A stretch of DNA of 63,383 bases from Bacteroidales bacterium (GCA_024413595.1 JAKSUC010000015.1:1-63383), one strand, 5' to 3'; numbered from the stretch's first letter, positions 27,469 through 37,130 are shown. Notes: generated by a model from the sequence alone, not told the origin. Numbers and translations are program-made.

Positions 27469-28995
27469 ATGAAAGTGCGATTGAAGATAATAATGCTAGT
27501 AAGTTTACTTGCAGGTGCTACATATTTCTCGTCATGTGGTCCCAAAGTAGCTTTACGAAGCGGTTCATCAGGCAAAACTGGATGGGCATACAACGACCAA
27601 AAAATGGGCGGATTTGAAGTTGCTGAATATGTTGAACAAGAAGCTGGACCAGGATTAGTGTTAATCGAAGGAGGAACATTTACAATGGGTAGCACAGAAG
27701 AAGACATTATGAGCGACTGGAATAGTATGAGAAAACGTGTAACTGTTTCTTCTTACTATATGGACGAGACTGAAGTAAGCAACGTAGACTATCGCGAATA
27801 CCTAAATTGGGTAAACAAAATATTTTACGATGAAAACCCAGAACTCTATAAAAAAGCTGTTCCTGATACAATGTGTTGGCGTAGACGTTTGGCATACAAT
27901 GAACCATACGTTGAATTTTATTTCCGTCATCCTGCTTACAATGATTACCCTGTTGTAGGTGTTAATTGGGAACAAGCTACAGACTATTGTATTTGGCGTA
28001 CCGACCGTGTTAACGAAAAAGCTCTTATCGATCACGGAATTCTTGAATATGATGCAGAGCAAAAAGGTTTTAATAACTTTAATACCGAGGCTTATATTGC
28101 AGGAAAATATATTGGTACAGTTAAAAACAACATTAAAAGTCCAAGTTCTCCAGACGGTGAACGTGCTGCAAAAATGGAAGATGGTATTATGTTGCCATCA
28201 TACCGTTTACCTACCGAAGCAGAATGGGAATATGCAGCATTAGCACTTATCGGAAACTCTTCTACATCTCCAGAACGTATTGTTAATCAGAGATTATATC
28301 CTTGGAATGGACACTATGTAAGAAACGACGAAAAAGCTAATCGTGGTTTATTTAGAGCAAATATGCAACGTGGACGAGGCGACTTGATGGGGGTTGCAGG
28401 TTATCTTAACGATAATGCAGCACCTACTGCTCCAGTTGATAGTTATTGGCCAAATGATTATGGTTTGTATTGTATGGCAGGAAACGTTAACGAATGGGTT
28501 CTTGATGTTTATCGTGCTAGTACAAATATTGACGTTGAAGAATTTAATCCTTTTAGAGGTAATGTTTTCCAAAAGAAGAAAGAAGTTGACGGAGAATATG
28601 TTCAAGACGAAGTTACTGGTCGTTTAGTTTACGAAAATGTTCCTGACGATAAAGATAGAAACAACTATCAAACAGCAGACAATATTAACTATAAAGATGG
28701 AGACCTTCGTTCTAGTAGTAAACAAGACGATTGGGCAGGTTCTATTTCTAGTGTTGATATTGGTTCTCAACGTATGTATAATAATAAAATTGACTCTACA
28801 GTTAATGGTATCACAGTTTCTTCTTTAGTTAATGACCGCGTTAGAGTTTATAAAGGAGGCGGCTGGAGAGATCGTGTTTATTGGATGGTTCCTGGTACTA
28901 GAAGATTTTTACAACAAGATAAATCTGCAGACGACTTAGGATTCCGATGTGCAATGATTCGCGTAGGAAGTCCTGCTGGTGTTGGTAGAAAATAA
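27469..28995 (+). CDS. gldJ: gliding motility lipoprotein GldJ (formylglycine-generating-enzyme fold)
   Basis: 508 aa from the ATG at 27469, which opens a lipoprotein signal with lipobox FSSC (MKVRLKIIMLVSLLAGATYF). The rest is a sulfatase-modifying-factor (FGE/SUMF1) domain: GPGLVLIEGGTFTMGS, YYMDETEVSNVDYREYL, HPAYNDYPVVGVNWEQATDY, RLPTEAEWEYAALA, MAGNVNEWVLDVYR and GFRCAMIRVGSP. The segments PDTMCWRRRLAYNEPYV and RTDRVNEKALIDHGIL with NFNTEAY match what I recall of GldJ rather than its paralogue GldK, and gldL/M/N do not follow, which also fits GldJ. It is needed for gliding and stabilises GldK in relatives. A terminator follows. Confidence 0.78.
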   Translation: MKVRLKIIMLVSLLAGATYFSSCGPKVALRSGSSGKTGWAYNDQKMGGFEVAEYVEQEAGPGLVLIEGGTFTMGSTEEDIMSDWNSMRKRVTVSSYYMDETEVSNVDYREYLNWVNKIFYDENPELYKKAVPDTMCWRRRLAYNEPYVEFYFRHPAYNDYPVVGVNWEQATDYCIWRTDRVNEKALIDHGILEYDAEQKGFNNFNTEAYIAGKYIGTVKNNIKSPSSPDGERAAKMEDGIMLPSYRLPTEAEWEYAALALIGNSSTSPERIVNQRLYPWNGHYVRNDEKANRGLFRANMQRGRGDLMGVAGYLNDNAAPTAPVDSYWPNDYGLYCMAGNVNEWVLDVYRASTNIDVEEFNPFRGNVFQKKKEVDGEYVQDEVTGRLVYENVPDDKDRNNYQTADNINYKDGDLRSSSKQDDWAGSISSVDIGSQRMYNNKIDSTVNGITVSSLVNDRVRVYKGGGWRDRVYWMVPGTRRFLQQDKSADDLGFRCAMIRVGSPAGVGRK

Positions 28996-29022
28996 TTTAT
29001 TATATATTATTTTATAACTATA

Positions 29023-29055
29023 AAAAAACCGGATTAATATAATCCGGTTTTTTTG
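29023..29055 (+). terminator. gldJ operon terminator
   Basis: AACCGGATT-AATAT-AATCCGGTT with A7 before and T7 after, 28 bp past the stop. Confidence 0.9.
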
Positions 29056-29210
29056 TATTGTTGTCTAAAATAAAAAATTATTGATATCCGAGATATTTTT
29101 TTTATTTCTTTTTATCTATCAAAATATAATATTTGATTTACTATTGTTTTTTCATGATTTTTTACTATATTTTTCTCATAATGTAATATTTTAAACAATA
29201 CTATATTACA

Positions 29211-29252
29211 AAAAATAGAGGCTATTCCAAATGTAATAGCCTCTATTTTTTA
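29211..29252 (-). terminator. terminator of the 29283-32384 barrel gene
   Basis: AAAATAGAGGCTATT and its complement form a 15-bp stem around CCAAATGT; on the minus strand it is followed by a T-rich run. It stands 32 bp beyond the stop. Confidence 0.8.
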
Positions 29253-29263
29253 CGTTTTTTATA

Positions 29264-29282
29264 TCTCGGACAACAATAATTT
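29264..29282 (+). repeat. dispersed element core TCTCGGACAACAATA (copy 2)
   Basis: Identical over 19 bp to 18035-18053 and inverted relative to 63328-63345. Here it touches the stop codon of the leftward barrel gene (29283-29285), between it and its terminator hairpin. Confidence 0.5.
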
Positions 29283-32200
29283 CTAATGCATTGGAGGTCT
29301 ACCACCAGGCATTCCTCCACCAGGGAAACCTCCTCCCCCATTTGGTCGCCCACCTTCTGGTCGTCCGCCTCCAGGAAAACTTCCTTCTGGTATTCTATCA
29401 TTTATTTGAGATTGATTTCCTTTATCTCCTTTATTTTTTGTAAATCGCCAAACAACGTGTAATAATGCGTATGATGGAATTACATTACTATAAGTTTCTG
29501 TATGTCCTTGTGCATTTACAGAATAACGGATATTGCTTAAATTGTGTAAAAGATCAAAGGCATCTAGCATAATAGTTACTTTCCCTTTACAAACGGCTTT
29601 GCTTACTCGTGCATTCCATACAAGTTCGTCGCTATTCATATCATTACCCGAATATCCTCGACGCGAATACATTGTTATATCTGTTGAAAATTGAAATCCG
29701 CCCCAAAGTTCTGCTTGCATTGAAGCTCCGTATCTATAATCATAAACATTCAACTCATTAAATCCTACGCGTTCTGAAGTTGATTTGCGATATGTTACGG
29801 TTGAATTTAATCCAAATTGTAATTTATCATTTGGTTTCCAATCGTAACGTAAAGAACCTTCGGTATTATGAGTACCCACTTCTGATAATTCTGGGGTATT
29901 TGATGTACTGCTTAAATCTACACTATGAGTAAAACCATATCTTGCATTAATATTAAAAACATTTCGTTGGTCTTTATCAACAGGAATTGAAGATCCAACA
30001 GATGTTTGAAGATTCCAATTTCCATCAACATTTTGAGGAGTTGATATTTTTACACCAGTTTGTGGATCGTAGATATATCCCATTGCAACATCATTATTTG
30101 ATGCAGAAAACGAAAAAGATGTATTTAATCCATATCTCTTTTTAAACATATCACGATAAAACATATTCACTCTATGCGACATTGAATTTTCAAGATTTGG
30201 ATTTCCATGAGTAATATTTAATGGGTTACTATTATCAATTAAATCAACCATCTGAGTTAATGTAGGTGCACTAAATGTTAGATTATATGAAATATTAAAC
30301 ATCTGTTGTTTTTGAAAATTGTTTTTCGAAAAACTAATACTTGGTTGTAAAAATGATGTTGTACGTGTTAACAAAGTGTCAATTCCACCTTTTCGATATG
30401 TAATTTCTTCACTTTTAATTGGAGTTGAAAGACGAAGATTTAAATTTGTAAATCCACCTCCTTCAGGTTTTCTAAGTTGTAAACTATATCCAATAGTAGG
30501 ATTAGTATTATTGTTAATTGTTCGAGTGTAAGAACTATTTGTATTATCCATAGTTGAGGCAAGTTCGCTAACAGATGGCAACATACCAAGTTCACGTTCA
30601 TTACTTCTCCAACCATCTAACAAATGAAGAAGATATAATGAACGATTAGATTCTCGGTTCATATAATTGTAGGTAACATTCATATTTACACTATGTTTCA
30701 TATCTTCGTCAATAGTATAATCAATACCAGCACCGGCTTGAACTTGATTTGAATTTTCAAAATTGTCGTTATATCTATTTAAATCTTGACTATTTTGTTG
30801 TGTGTTTTTAGGAAATTCTAGAAGATAATGATTATATGAAGGAGTTTCTTGATTATTATAACTATAACTAACATTTGCATTAAATCTAATTTTATCGTTA
30901 TATTGAGGAGAGGCGTTAAATCTTCCTGTTGCACTAACACTTTCGTCGTGTCCTTCACCATGTTGACGAGTTATACTACGGTTTACAGCATACATTTTTA
31001 ATAAATCGCCTGCTTGTGGATTAAGTAAACTATCAAGCCATTCTTTACCCCAATTTTCACGAACATCTGCATCAAGATTTGATGAAGCATCTGTTTGATT
31101 GTTTGAATATTTATGATAACTACCTCGAATATTTGCATCAGCAAAAACATTTTTTAAAGCATTCCAAACAGGTTTTGTTTTTTGATTAAAATTAAAACGA
31201 TGTTGCGTTTGAATACGTGTATCATAAGAAGTACGAAGATTATATGAACGGCTATATGTACTACTTGTACCGTTTATATCTTGCTGTCCATTTCCCCAGG
31301 TATTTGTTGTACTTTCGTTGTATGTAACACTTCCATTTCCATTATATCTAAATACATCTCCATCTGAATATTTATTTCCAGTGACACCAACTTTATAAGT
31401 ATCCATTAAACCAGTTGATTGCGATAGAGGCGTCCAACTTCCTTGTTCTCCAGGATCTCGATAATCATTTAAATTATTAAAATTGGCAAACATCGAAAGT
31501 CGTGACTTATCAGAAAATCTTGAGGCAAATAATCGTGCAAGAAATTTGTCTGGATTAAATTCATCAACATCATACATCGAAGCTCCAACACCACCTTCCA
31601 TATTAAAAATCCAACCTTTAGAATATTCTCGTTTCATCTTCACATTCATAACAGTTTCTTTTTCAACTGTATTTTCTAGTTTTGTTCCTGCATATTCACG
31701 TGGAGTTTGTTCGTATGTAGCAATGTTTTTAATCATGTATGCAGGAAGATTTTCAAGAAACAATTCTTTGTCAGAATCTAGTAATTCACGTCCATTAAGT
31801 TGAAGTTCGTCAACTTTTTTCCCATTAATATAAATTTCACCACCATCTTTCATTTCAACGCCAGGAAGTTTTTTAATAAGAGCATCAAGCATTGAACCTT
31901 GAGCCATTTGAAAAGCTGTTGCATCATAAACTAGTGTATCTCCATTAGTGAAAAATTTTAATCGTGTTGCAGTTATCGTTACCTCATCAAGCAAAACTTC
32001 ATCAAGTTTCTTTTCTTGTTGAAGATATGTAACAGGAAGATTTCTAAATTTTTCGTTTTTATGAAATTTGTCGATATTTAAGGGTACAAATTTGGTTTTA
32101 AAATCAGGCGACCAAATGCGAATTTGATAATTCCCAATTTTTGTAATCGTAAACGAAAACGAACTTTGGCGACGATTTCCCCAACCCCAAATACGAACGT

Positions 32201-32384
32201 CGGCAGTATCTATACTACGACCATCCTTGATTATTTCAACAAACATGGTATCAACTGCTTTTTGGGTTAAAAAGTCTTTAACTTCACCATTAATTTGAAG
32301 TTTTTGTTGCGTTGTATCTTGTTGAGCCCAAGACGATAACGTTAGGCATAAGGTTACAAGTAAAAGAAATATTTTTTTTCTCAT
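29283..32384 (-). CDS. large outer membrane beta-barrel protein (TonB-dependent receptor-like) with Gly/Pro-rich tail
   Basis: 1033 aa from the ATG at 32384 that opens the signal peptide MRKKIFLLLVTLCLTLSSWA. An N-terminal regulatory-like beta domain (INGEVKDFLTQKAVDTMFVE) is followed by a plug-like segment (LDEVLLDEVTITATRLKFFT, MLDALIKKLPGVEMKDGGEI, YINGKKVDELQLNGRELLD) and a barrel of about 750 residues. The last 40 residues are a low-complexity tail of Gly-Gly-Arg-Pro and GGGFPGG units. No SusD-like partner is adjacent. It differs from the 176-2482 barrel in length and tail. The tail might be a flexible surface or periplasmic segment; that is inference. The 289 bp before the gene hold no other gene. 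Confidence 0.85.
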   Translation of the reverse strand: MRKKIFLLLVTLCLTLSSWAQQDTTQQKLQINGEVKDFLTQKAVDTMFVEIIKDGRSIDTADVRIWGWGNRRQSSFSFTITKIGNYQIRIWSPDFKTKFVPLNIDKFHKNEKFRNLPVTYLQQEKKLDEVLLDEVTITATRLKFFTNGDTLVYDATAFQMAQGSMLDALIKKLPGVEMKDGGEIYINGKKVDELQLNGRELLDSDKELFLENLPAYMIKNIATYEQTPREYAGTKLENTVEKETVMNVKMKREYSKGWIFNMEGGVGASMYDVDEFNPDKFLARLFASRFSDKSRLSMFANFNNLNDYRDPGEQGSWTPLSQSTGLMDTYKVGVTGNKYSDGDVFRYNGNGSVTYNESTTNTWGNGQQDINGTSSTYSRSYNLRTSYDTRIQTQHRFNFNQKTKPVWNALKNVFADANIRGSYHKYSNNQTDASSNLDADVRENWGKEWLDSLLNPQAGDLLKMYAVNRSITRQHGEGHDESVSATGRFNASPQYNDKIRFNANVSYSYNNQETPSYNHYLLEFPKNTQQNSQDLNRYNDNFENSNQVQAGAGIDYTIDEDMKHSVNMNVTYNYMNRESNRSLYLLHLLDGWRSNERELGMLPSVSELASTMDNTNSSYTRTINNNTNPTIGYSLQLRKPEGGGFTNLNLRLSTPIKSEEITYRKGGIDTLLTRTTSFLQPSISFSKNNFQKQQMFNISYNLTFSAPTLTQMVDLIDNSNPLNITHGNPNLENSMSHRVNMFYRDMFKKRYGLNTSFSFSASNNDVAMGYIYDPQTGVKISTPQNVDGNWNLQTSVGSSIPVDKDQRNVFNINARYGFTHSVDLSSTSNTPELSEVGTHNTEGSLRYDWKPNDKLQFGLNSTVTYRKSTSERVGFNELNVYDYRYGASMQAELWGGFQFSTDITMYSRRGYSGNDMNSDELVWNARVSKAVCKGKVTIMLDAFDLLHNLSNIRYSVNAQGHTETYSNVIPSYALLHVVWRFTKNKGDKGNQSQINDRIPEGSFPGGGRPEGGRPNGGGGFPGGGMPGGRPPMH

Positions 32385-32624
32385 AATGATTTTAATATTC
32401 AATATTTTATTATTTTTTCTAATTTTATTGACTATGAAAATTGAATCATGTTTAATGTCAATAATTATTTTTTTATTTTTTTAACACAGAACATTATTTA
32501 ATAATGTGTTATTCAGTATAATAAGATATAAAATATGATTTTAGATTATATTACAAATAAAATTAAGAGTTAAAATCTACAAATATTTAACTTTACAAAA
32601 AATCACAATTTATAAAACAAAAAA

Positions 32625-32652
32625 AAACGGTTCTCATAATTTGAAAACCGTT
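32625..32652 (-). terminator. LRR-ispF operon terminator
   Basis: AACGGTT and AACCGTT arms around a 12-nt loop, followed on the minus strand by a long T-run (the A-run at about 32617-32625). It is 22 bp past the ispF stop. Confidence 0.7.
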
Positions 32653-32673
32653 ATATATATTATAATTAAAATT

Positions 32674-33153
32674 CTAATTTTTATAAATCAATACATTAGC
32701 GTAGGCTGCTATACCTTCTTCTCTACCAGTATAACCAAGTTTTTCGGTAGTGGTTGCTTTTATTGAAATATCATCAATATCAATTTTCATAACATTAGCC
32801 AATGTTTCTTGCATAGTTTGAATATAGTCTTTTACTTTCGGTTTTTGAAGACAAATAATAGAGTCTACATTAGATATTTCGTAACCTGCATTTCTGATTA
32901 TTTCACAAGTTTTGCTTAACAATATTTTAGAGTCAATACCTTTGAATTCGTCGCTTGTATCAGGAAAATGATATCCAATATCTCTTTTGTTGGCAGCACC
33001 CAAAAGAGCATCACATATTGCATGAATTAAACAATCTGCATCGCTATGACCTACAGCACCTTTTGTGTGATTTATTTTTATTCCTCCTAACCAAAATGGA
33101 ATTCCTTCTGCCAATTGGTGAACGTCAAATCCTAATCCTGTTCTTATTTTCAT
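32674..33153 (-). CDS. ispF: 2-C-methyl-D-erythritol 2,4-cyclodiphosphate synthase
   Basis: 159 aa, standard length. Fifth enzyme of the MEP isoprenoid pathway, forming the cyclic diphosphate with release of CMP. Metal ligands are in GFDVHQL (Asp10, His12) and GHSDADCLIHAICDALLGA; the C-terminal TTEKLGYTGREEGIAAYA carries the family signature. It follows the leucine-rich-repeat gene by 2 bp, so it is likely transcribed from that promoter. Confidence 0.97.
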   Translation of the reverse strand: MKIRTGLGFDVHQLAEGIPFWLGGIKINHTKGAVGHSDADCLIHAICDALLGAANKRDIGYHFPDTSDEFKGIDSKILLSKTCEIIRNAGYEISNVDSIICLQKPKVKDYIQTMQETLANVMKIDIDDISIKATTTEKLGYTGREEGIAAYANVLIYKN

Positions 33154-33155
33154 TA

Positions 33156-34541
33156 TTATAATTTTATTGATTGTAAATTTTGATTGTTTTTAATAGTTTC
33201 TATATCTTCAGGAGATATTCTATTATGTGATAAATCTATTATTAAATCAGATTTTATATTATATAATTCTGGTAATGTTTGAATTTGATTATTATTTAAT
33301 TTTATTTCTTTTATTGATGTTAAATTCAAAATATTTGTAGGAATTTCAGTTAATTTGTTATAAGAAAAATCAACGGTTTCTAGTTCGTAAAAATTTTCCA
33401 AATTAGGAATTTCTGAAATATTATTATGATTTGCAATTAATGATTGTAACCCAATACACATTTCAATTCCAATAGGTAACATTTCTAATTGATTGTTAGA
33501 TATATTTAATTCAGTAAGATTAATTAAAGTTTCAAAATCAGGCAATTCTGTAAAATTATTATTATCTAAACAAAGTTTAGATAAAAAATTAAGTTGAAAA
33601 AAATTGTCTGGCAACGATGATAAATTATTTTCGGAAACATCAAGTTCTTGAAGCATTTGTAAATCACAAATAGAAGATGGCAAACTTGAAATTTTGTTTT
33701 TATTAAGTTCAAGCATTTGTAAAAATTCCATTTCTCCTATTTTTTTAGGAACATTTGTAATGTTATTGTTCGAAAGATTTAAATAAGGCAGATGTTTTAA
33801 AGCACTGATACTTTCAGGAACCGACATTATTTTATTGTCGCGCAAATCACAAATCATCAATGCTTGAAGTTTGCTCATAGATTTAGGTACTGATTGTAAA
33901 TTGTTTGATGAAACATCTAAACTTTGAAGTTCCGACAAAGCTCCTATCGATTCTGGTATTTCTTGAATATTATTATTTGGCAAAGACAAATTGTTGAGTT
34001 TTGACATTTTACCAATATTTTTGGGAAGTCGTAATAAATTATTGTCTGCTAATACAAGATTTTGTAAATTTTCTAAACCACAAACTTCGTCAGGTAAAAA
34101 TTCGATTCTATTGTTTTCTAAATCAAGCATAATCAAATTTTTTAGAACTCCAATATCAGGTGGTAGTGTTGATAAGTGATTATTATTTAAAGCTATATAT
34201 TGAAGTTTGGTAAGATTTAAAATTTCACTAGGTATAACTTCAACTTTATTACTAGATAAATCAAGAACTTGCAAATTTAAAAAATGAAAAATTTCCATAG
34301 GAAAATCTTCAAGATTTGAGTTTGATAAGTTTAATTTTATCACTCTAAGAGGATTTGACATAGCCTCTTCTAATGTTTTAAATTCGTATGCGTCAGCTAA
34401 ATATTCATCGGCAAGCAATCCTTTTGAGTCTAAGTATTCAGGCAGTAGATTGCCATTTTCGTCAAACCAATTGTCGTTTTGTGCATTGACTTTAAATATT
34501 GTCAAACACAAAATAATAGAGAAAATAATTTTATTTTTCAT
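33156..34541 (-). CDS. secreted leucine-rich-repeat protein
   Basis: 461 aa. Signal peptide (MKNKIIFSIILCLTIFKVNA), a short cap (WFDENGNLLPEYLDSKGLLA), then about 16 repeats of 23 residues with the bacterial pattern LxxLxLxxNxIxxLPxxIxxL (for example LQYIALNNNHLSTLPPDIGV) to the end. Such solenoids bind proteins. No enzymatic domain or sorting signal is visible. It is the first gene of an operon with ispF; the link between the two functions is not obvious. Confidence 0.9.
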   Translation of the reverse strand: MKNKIIFSIILCLTIFKVNAQNDNWFDENGNLLPEYLDSKGLLADEYLADAYEFKTLEEAMSNPLRVIKLNLSNSNLEDFPMEIFHFLNLQVLDLSSNKVEVIPSEILNLTKLQYIALNNNHLSTLPPDIGVLKNLIMLDLENNRIEFLPDEVCGLENLQNLVLADNNLLRLPKNIGKMSKLNNLSLPNNNIQEIPESIGALSELQSLDVSSNNLQSVPKSMSKLQALMICDLRDNKIMSVPESISALKHLPYLNLSNNNITNVPKKIGEMEFLQMLELNKNKISSLPSSICDLQMLQELDVSENNLSSLPDNFFQLNFLSKLCLDNNNFTELPDFETLINLTELNISNNQLEMLPIGIEMCIGLQSLIANHNNISEIPNLENFYELETVDFSYNKLTEIPTNILNLTSIKEIKLNNNQIQTLPELYNIKSDLIIDLSHNRISPEDIETIKNNQNLQSIKL

Positions 34542-34567
34542 TTTATGTAATTATTGAATATCTATTG

Positions 34568-34575
34568 CAAAGATA
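34568..34575 (-). promoter_or_regulatory. -7 element for the LRR-ispF operon
   Basis: The minus strand reads TATCTTTG, the best form of the Bacteroidota -7 element, 27 bp before the ATG. No good TTG is seen at 18-21 bp upstream. Confidence 0.5.
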
Positions 34576-34773
34576 GTTTCATTCATCTATTTTTATCATT
34601 GCTATTTGTTAAATTTTCTAAAAAGAAATTTCTTAAATTGATGAATTTCTGAAAAAGTTGCAAATTAAGTTATTTTTTGATGAAAAATAAAATATTTATA
34701 ATTGAAGTTTAATTTGTTTAGATATTTGATTTTAGGTCGATTTATGCGCTGAGGTAGTAGCTTTTTTTTATAT

Positions 34774-35265
34774 TTATTTTGCAACTGCTGAATATGATAA
34801 TGGTTGTGTCATCCAATTTTCTATTGTAAGAATTTCTTCTTGATTTTTTTCTTGTTGAAACATCCAATCTTCTAATTCTAAGACGCTTTCTTCTTCAATA
34901 TTGATTTCAAGCATCCAATCTTCTATTTCTAAACATTCTTCTTTAACGTTTTCTGTTTCAAACATCCAATCTTCAATATTTACACTTTCTTCGCTTGTTT
35001 CAACGTTTGCAATCAACATCCAATCTTCAATATTTAAAGTAGATTCTGAATTTTCAACATTAGATTCAAACATCCAATTTTCAATAGTTAATTCATTGTC
35101 TGAATTTGCTGAAAAATCGGTTGGTTCAAACATCCAATCTTCAAGTTCTAATATTTCTTCTGTTTCTTCATAAATTGTTGTATCGTTAGGATTAACTGCT
35201 GATACTGATAATGTTGTTGACATTAAAACTACTGTAAAAATCTGAGCTAAAGTATTTGTTTTCAT
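34774..35265 (-). CDS. secreted repeat protein with seven [DN]WM motifs
   Basis: 163 aa. Signal peptide (MKTNTLAQIFTVVLMSTTLS, ending VSA), then seven copies of an 18-20-residue unit with core [IL]E[DN]WM: LEDWMFEP, IENWMFES, IEDWMLIA, IEDWMFET, IEDWMLEI, LEDWMFQQ and IENWMTQP. Between cores the sequence is Glu/Asn/Ser-rich and strongly acidic. The Trp-Met pair is invariant in all seven. I do not recognise a named family. The unit spacing and acidity suggest an extended or beta-stacked periplasmic or surface protein, perhaps binding metal or protein; this is inference. Single gene in the window; no clear terminator. Confidence 0.75.
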   Translation of the reverse strand: MKTNTLAQIFTVVLMSTTLSVSAVNPNDTTIYEETEEILELEDWMFEPTDFSANSDNELTIENWMFESNVENSESTLNIEDWMLIANVETSEESVNIEDWMFETENVKEECLEIEDWMLEINIEEESVLELEDWMFQQEKNQEEILTIENWMTQPLSYSAVAK

Positions 35266-35514
35266 GATGACTAAATTTTTTTAAATTATTAATTATGTTT
35301 ACGCTTAGGATATTGCACTCGGTGTGCCAAAAAGTTTAATAGCTTAATTATCAACAATATACAATTTAATTATAAAAAAAATATTGTAAAAAAAATTTAC
35401 AAACACGTAAATTATGTTTACAAAAACTGTTAAACAAAAAAAATACTTTACAACAATAAAAAAAATATTATTGCGTATATATTACACAAAGATAATAATT
35501 AAAATTTTAGAATT

Positions 35515-36339
35515 ATGATATTAGGCGCAATAATAGGAGATACAGTCGGTTCTGTTTATGAATTTAATAATATAAAAACAACAGAATTTGAATTATTTGG
35601 ACGAGGCTGTAACTACACCGACGATTCTGTTATGACCGTAGCCATTGCAAAATGGTTAATAGAAGATTCACAATATTCTATGGAAAAATTAGAAGATTGT
35701 ATGGTAGAAATAGCCAAACAATATCCATGTCCCAAAGGAGGCTATGGCGGAGGATTTAGAACATGGTTGTTTCAACCACAGAATTTAAGGAATTATGAAA
35801 ATTATCAATTGTCAAAAACAGGACGTCATCCATATGGATCATACGGAAATGGTTCTGCAATGCGAGTTTCGGCAGTTGGTTGGAAATTCAACACATTAGA
35901 AGAAACATTAAAAGTAGCTAAAATTTCATCAGAAATAACACATAATCATCCAGAAGGAATAAAAGGAGCACAAGCAACAGCATCAGCAATATTTCTTGCA
36001 CGAAATGGAAATTCAAAACAAGAAATAAAAGAATATATATCATCAACATTTGGCTACGATTTAAATCGCACATGCGATCAAATTCGTCCTACATACCAAT
36101 TTAACGAAACATGTCAAGAAACAGTCCCCGAAGCAATTATAGCCTTTATAGAAAGTACCGATTTTGAAAATGCAATACGTCTTGCTGTTTCGTTAGGTGG
36201 TGATTGTGATACGCTTACATGTATTACTGGAGCAATTGCAGAAGCATATTATCATGGTGTACCCAAAAATATTGAAACAAAAATGATTTCTATGTTGCCA
36301 AAAGAATTTGTTGAAATTTTAGGTAATTTTAATTGTTAG
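35515..36339 (+). CDS. ADP-ribosylglycohydrolase family protein
   Basis: 274 aa, a single-domain member of the DraG/ARH family that removes ADP-ribose from proteins or hydrolyses related ADP-ribosyl compounds using two Mg ions. Metal ligands are seen in YTDDSVMTVA (Thr35, Asp36, Asp37) and SLGGDCDTLTC (Asp230, Asp232, Thr233); GAIIGDTVGSVYEF is the usual start. The target in this organism is unknown; no ADP-ribosyltransferase is next to it. It converges with the LytTR gene on a shared terminator. Confidence 0.92.
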   Translation: MILGAIIGDTVGSVYEFNNIKTTEFELFGRGCNYTDDSVMTVAIAKWLIEDSQYSMEKLEDCMVEIAKQYPCPKGGYGGGFRTWLFQPQNLRNYENYQLSKTGRHPYGSYGNGSAMRVSAVGWKFNTLEETLKVAKISSEITHNHPEGIKGAQATASAIFLARNGNSKQEIKEYISSTFGYDLNRTCDQIRPTYQFNETCQETVPEAIIAFIESTDFENAIRLAVSLGGDCDTLTCITGAIAEAYYHGVPKNIETKMISMLPKEFVEILGNFNC

Positions 36340-36345
36340 TAACAA

Positions 36346-36386
36346 AGAATTAAGAGTTTGAGTATACTTAAACTCTTAATTTTTAA
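36346..36386. terminator. bidirectional terminator between converging genes
   Basis: AATTAAGAGTTT and AAACTCTTAATT (36348-36381) form a 12-bp stem around a 10-nt loop, with T's on the right and A/G on the left. Confidence 0.75.
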
Positions 36387-36395
36387 TAAAAAAAA

Positions 36396-37109
36396 CTACT
36401 TTCTAATTTTAGTAACAAATTTTTCAAAAAAATCATCACGAAAACTGTCACCTATAGCAATTTCGTAGTCGTTAATAAAAATATCATTATTGTCGAAAGC
36501 TGTAATTTTTTGAGTATTAATAATATAAGATTTATTAACTCTCATAAATAATTGTTGAGGCAACATTGAAACCATAGATTTTAGGGTATTGTGAGTGATA
36601 ATACGTTGGTCTGAAAGTTGAAGAACTACATAATCTTTAAGACCTTCCACAAAAAGAATATCAGAAAAATTAATTTTTAAATATTTACGTTCAGATTTAA
36701 CAAAAAAGAAGTCTGAATTTATTTGTTTAACATTTTCTTTTTCTTCTTGATTTAGAAGTAAATAATAAGATTCTGCTTTTTTAACAGCTTTTTTAAAACG
36801 CTCAATTTCTATAGGTTTTACAAGATAATCAATAGCATCAACCTCATAACTATCAATAGCATATTCAGAATATGCAGTAGTAAAAATAATTAAAGTTTGA
36901 TTCGAAATTGTTTTAGCAAATTCAATACCCGTTAAACCTGGCATATTAATATCCAAAAAAGCCAAATCTACTTGGTTTTTTGTCATAAATTTTTGAGCTT
37001 GAACAGCACTTGAAAAAGTACCAATTAAAGTAATTTCAGGAGTTAATTCCAAAAGATTTTCAACAGCTTCACGAGCCAATGGCTCGTCATCTACAATTAT
37101 ACAATTCAT
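36396..37109 (-). CDS. LytTR-family response regulator
   Basis: 237 aa from the ATG at 37109 (MNCIIVDDEPLAREAVENLL), the usual start of this family. Receiver domain: Asp7-Asp8, phospho-acceptor Asp53 in AFLDINMPGLTG, Lys about 103 in YLVKPIEIERF. C-terminal LytTR DNA-binding domain (about 135-237: FFVKSERKYLKINFSDILFV ... MRVNKSYIIN). These regulators usually pair with a LytS-type membrane kinase, which is not adjacent, so this is an orphan here. It lies next to the oldest end of the CRISPR array, with no sign that the two are linked. Confidence 0.93.
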   Translation of the reverse strand: MNCIIVDDEPLAREAVENLLELTPEITLIGTFSSAVQAQKFMTKNQVDLAFLDINMPGLTGIEFAKTISNQTLIIFTTAYSEYAIDSYEVDAIDYLVKPIEIERFKKAVKKAESYYLLLNQEEKENVKQINSDFFFVKSERKYLKINFSDILFVEGLKDYVVLQLSDQRIITHNTLKSMVSMLPQQLFMRVNKSYIINTQKITAFDNNDIFINDYEIAIGDSFRDDFFEKFVTKIRK

Positions 37110-37130
37110 TTTTATTGTTTTGTTAAAATA

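Noticed and set aside
27469..28995. Calling this protein GldK/PorK
   Set aside because: The fold is shared, but gldL, gldM and gldN do not follow and the segments around RTDRVNEKALI and NFNTEAY fit GldJ better; GldK stays as the alternative.
29283..32384. SusC/SusD glycan-uptake pair
   Set aside because: The barrel protein is SusC-like in its N-terminal and plug parts, but no SusD-type lipoprotein or glycosidase is adjacent, so a polysaccharide locus is not supported.
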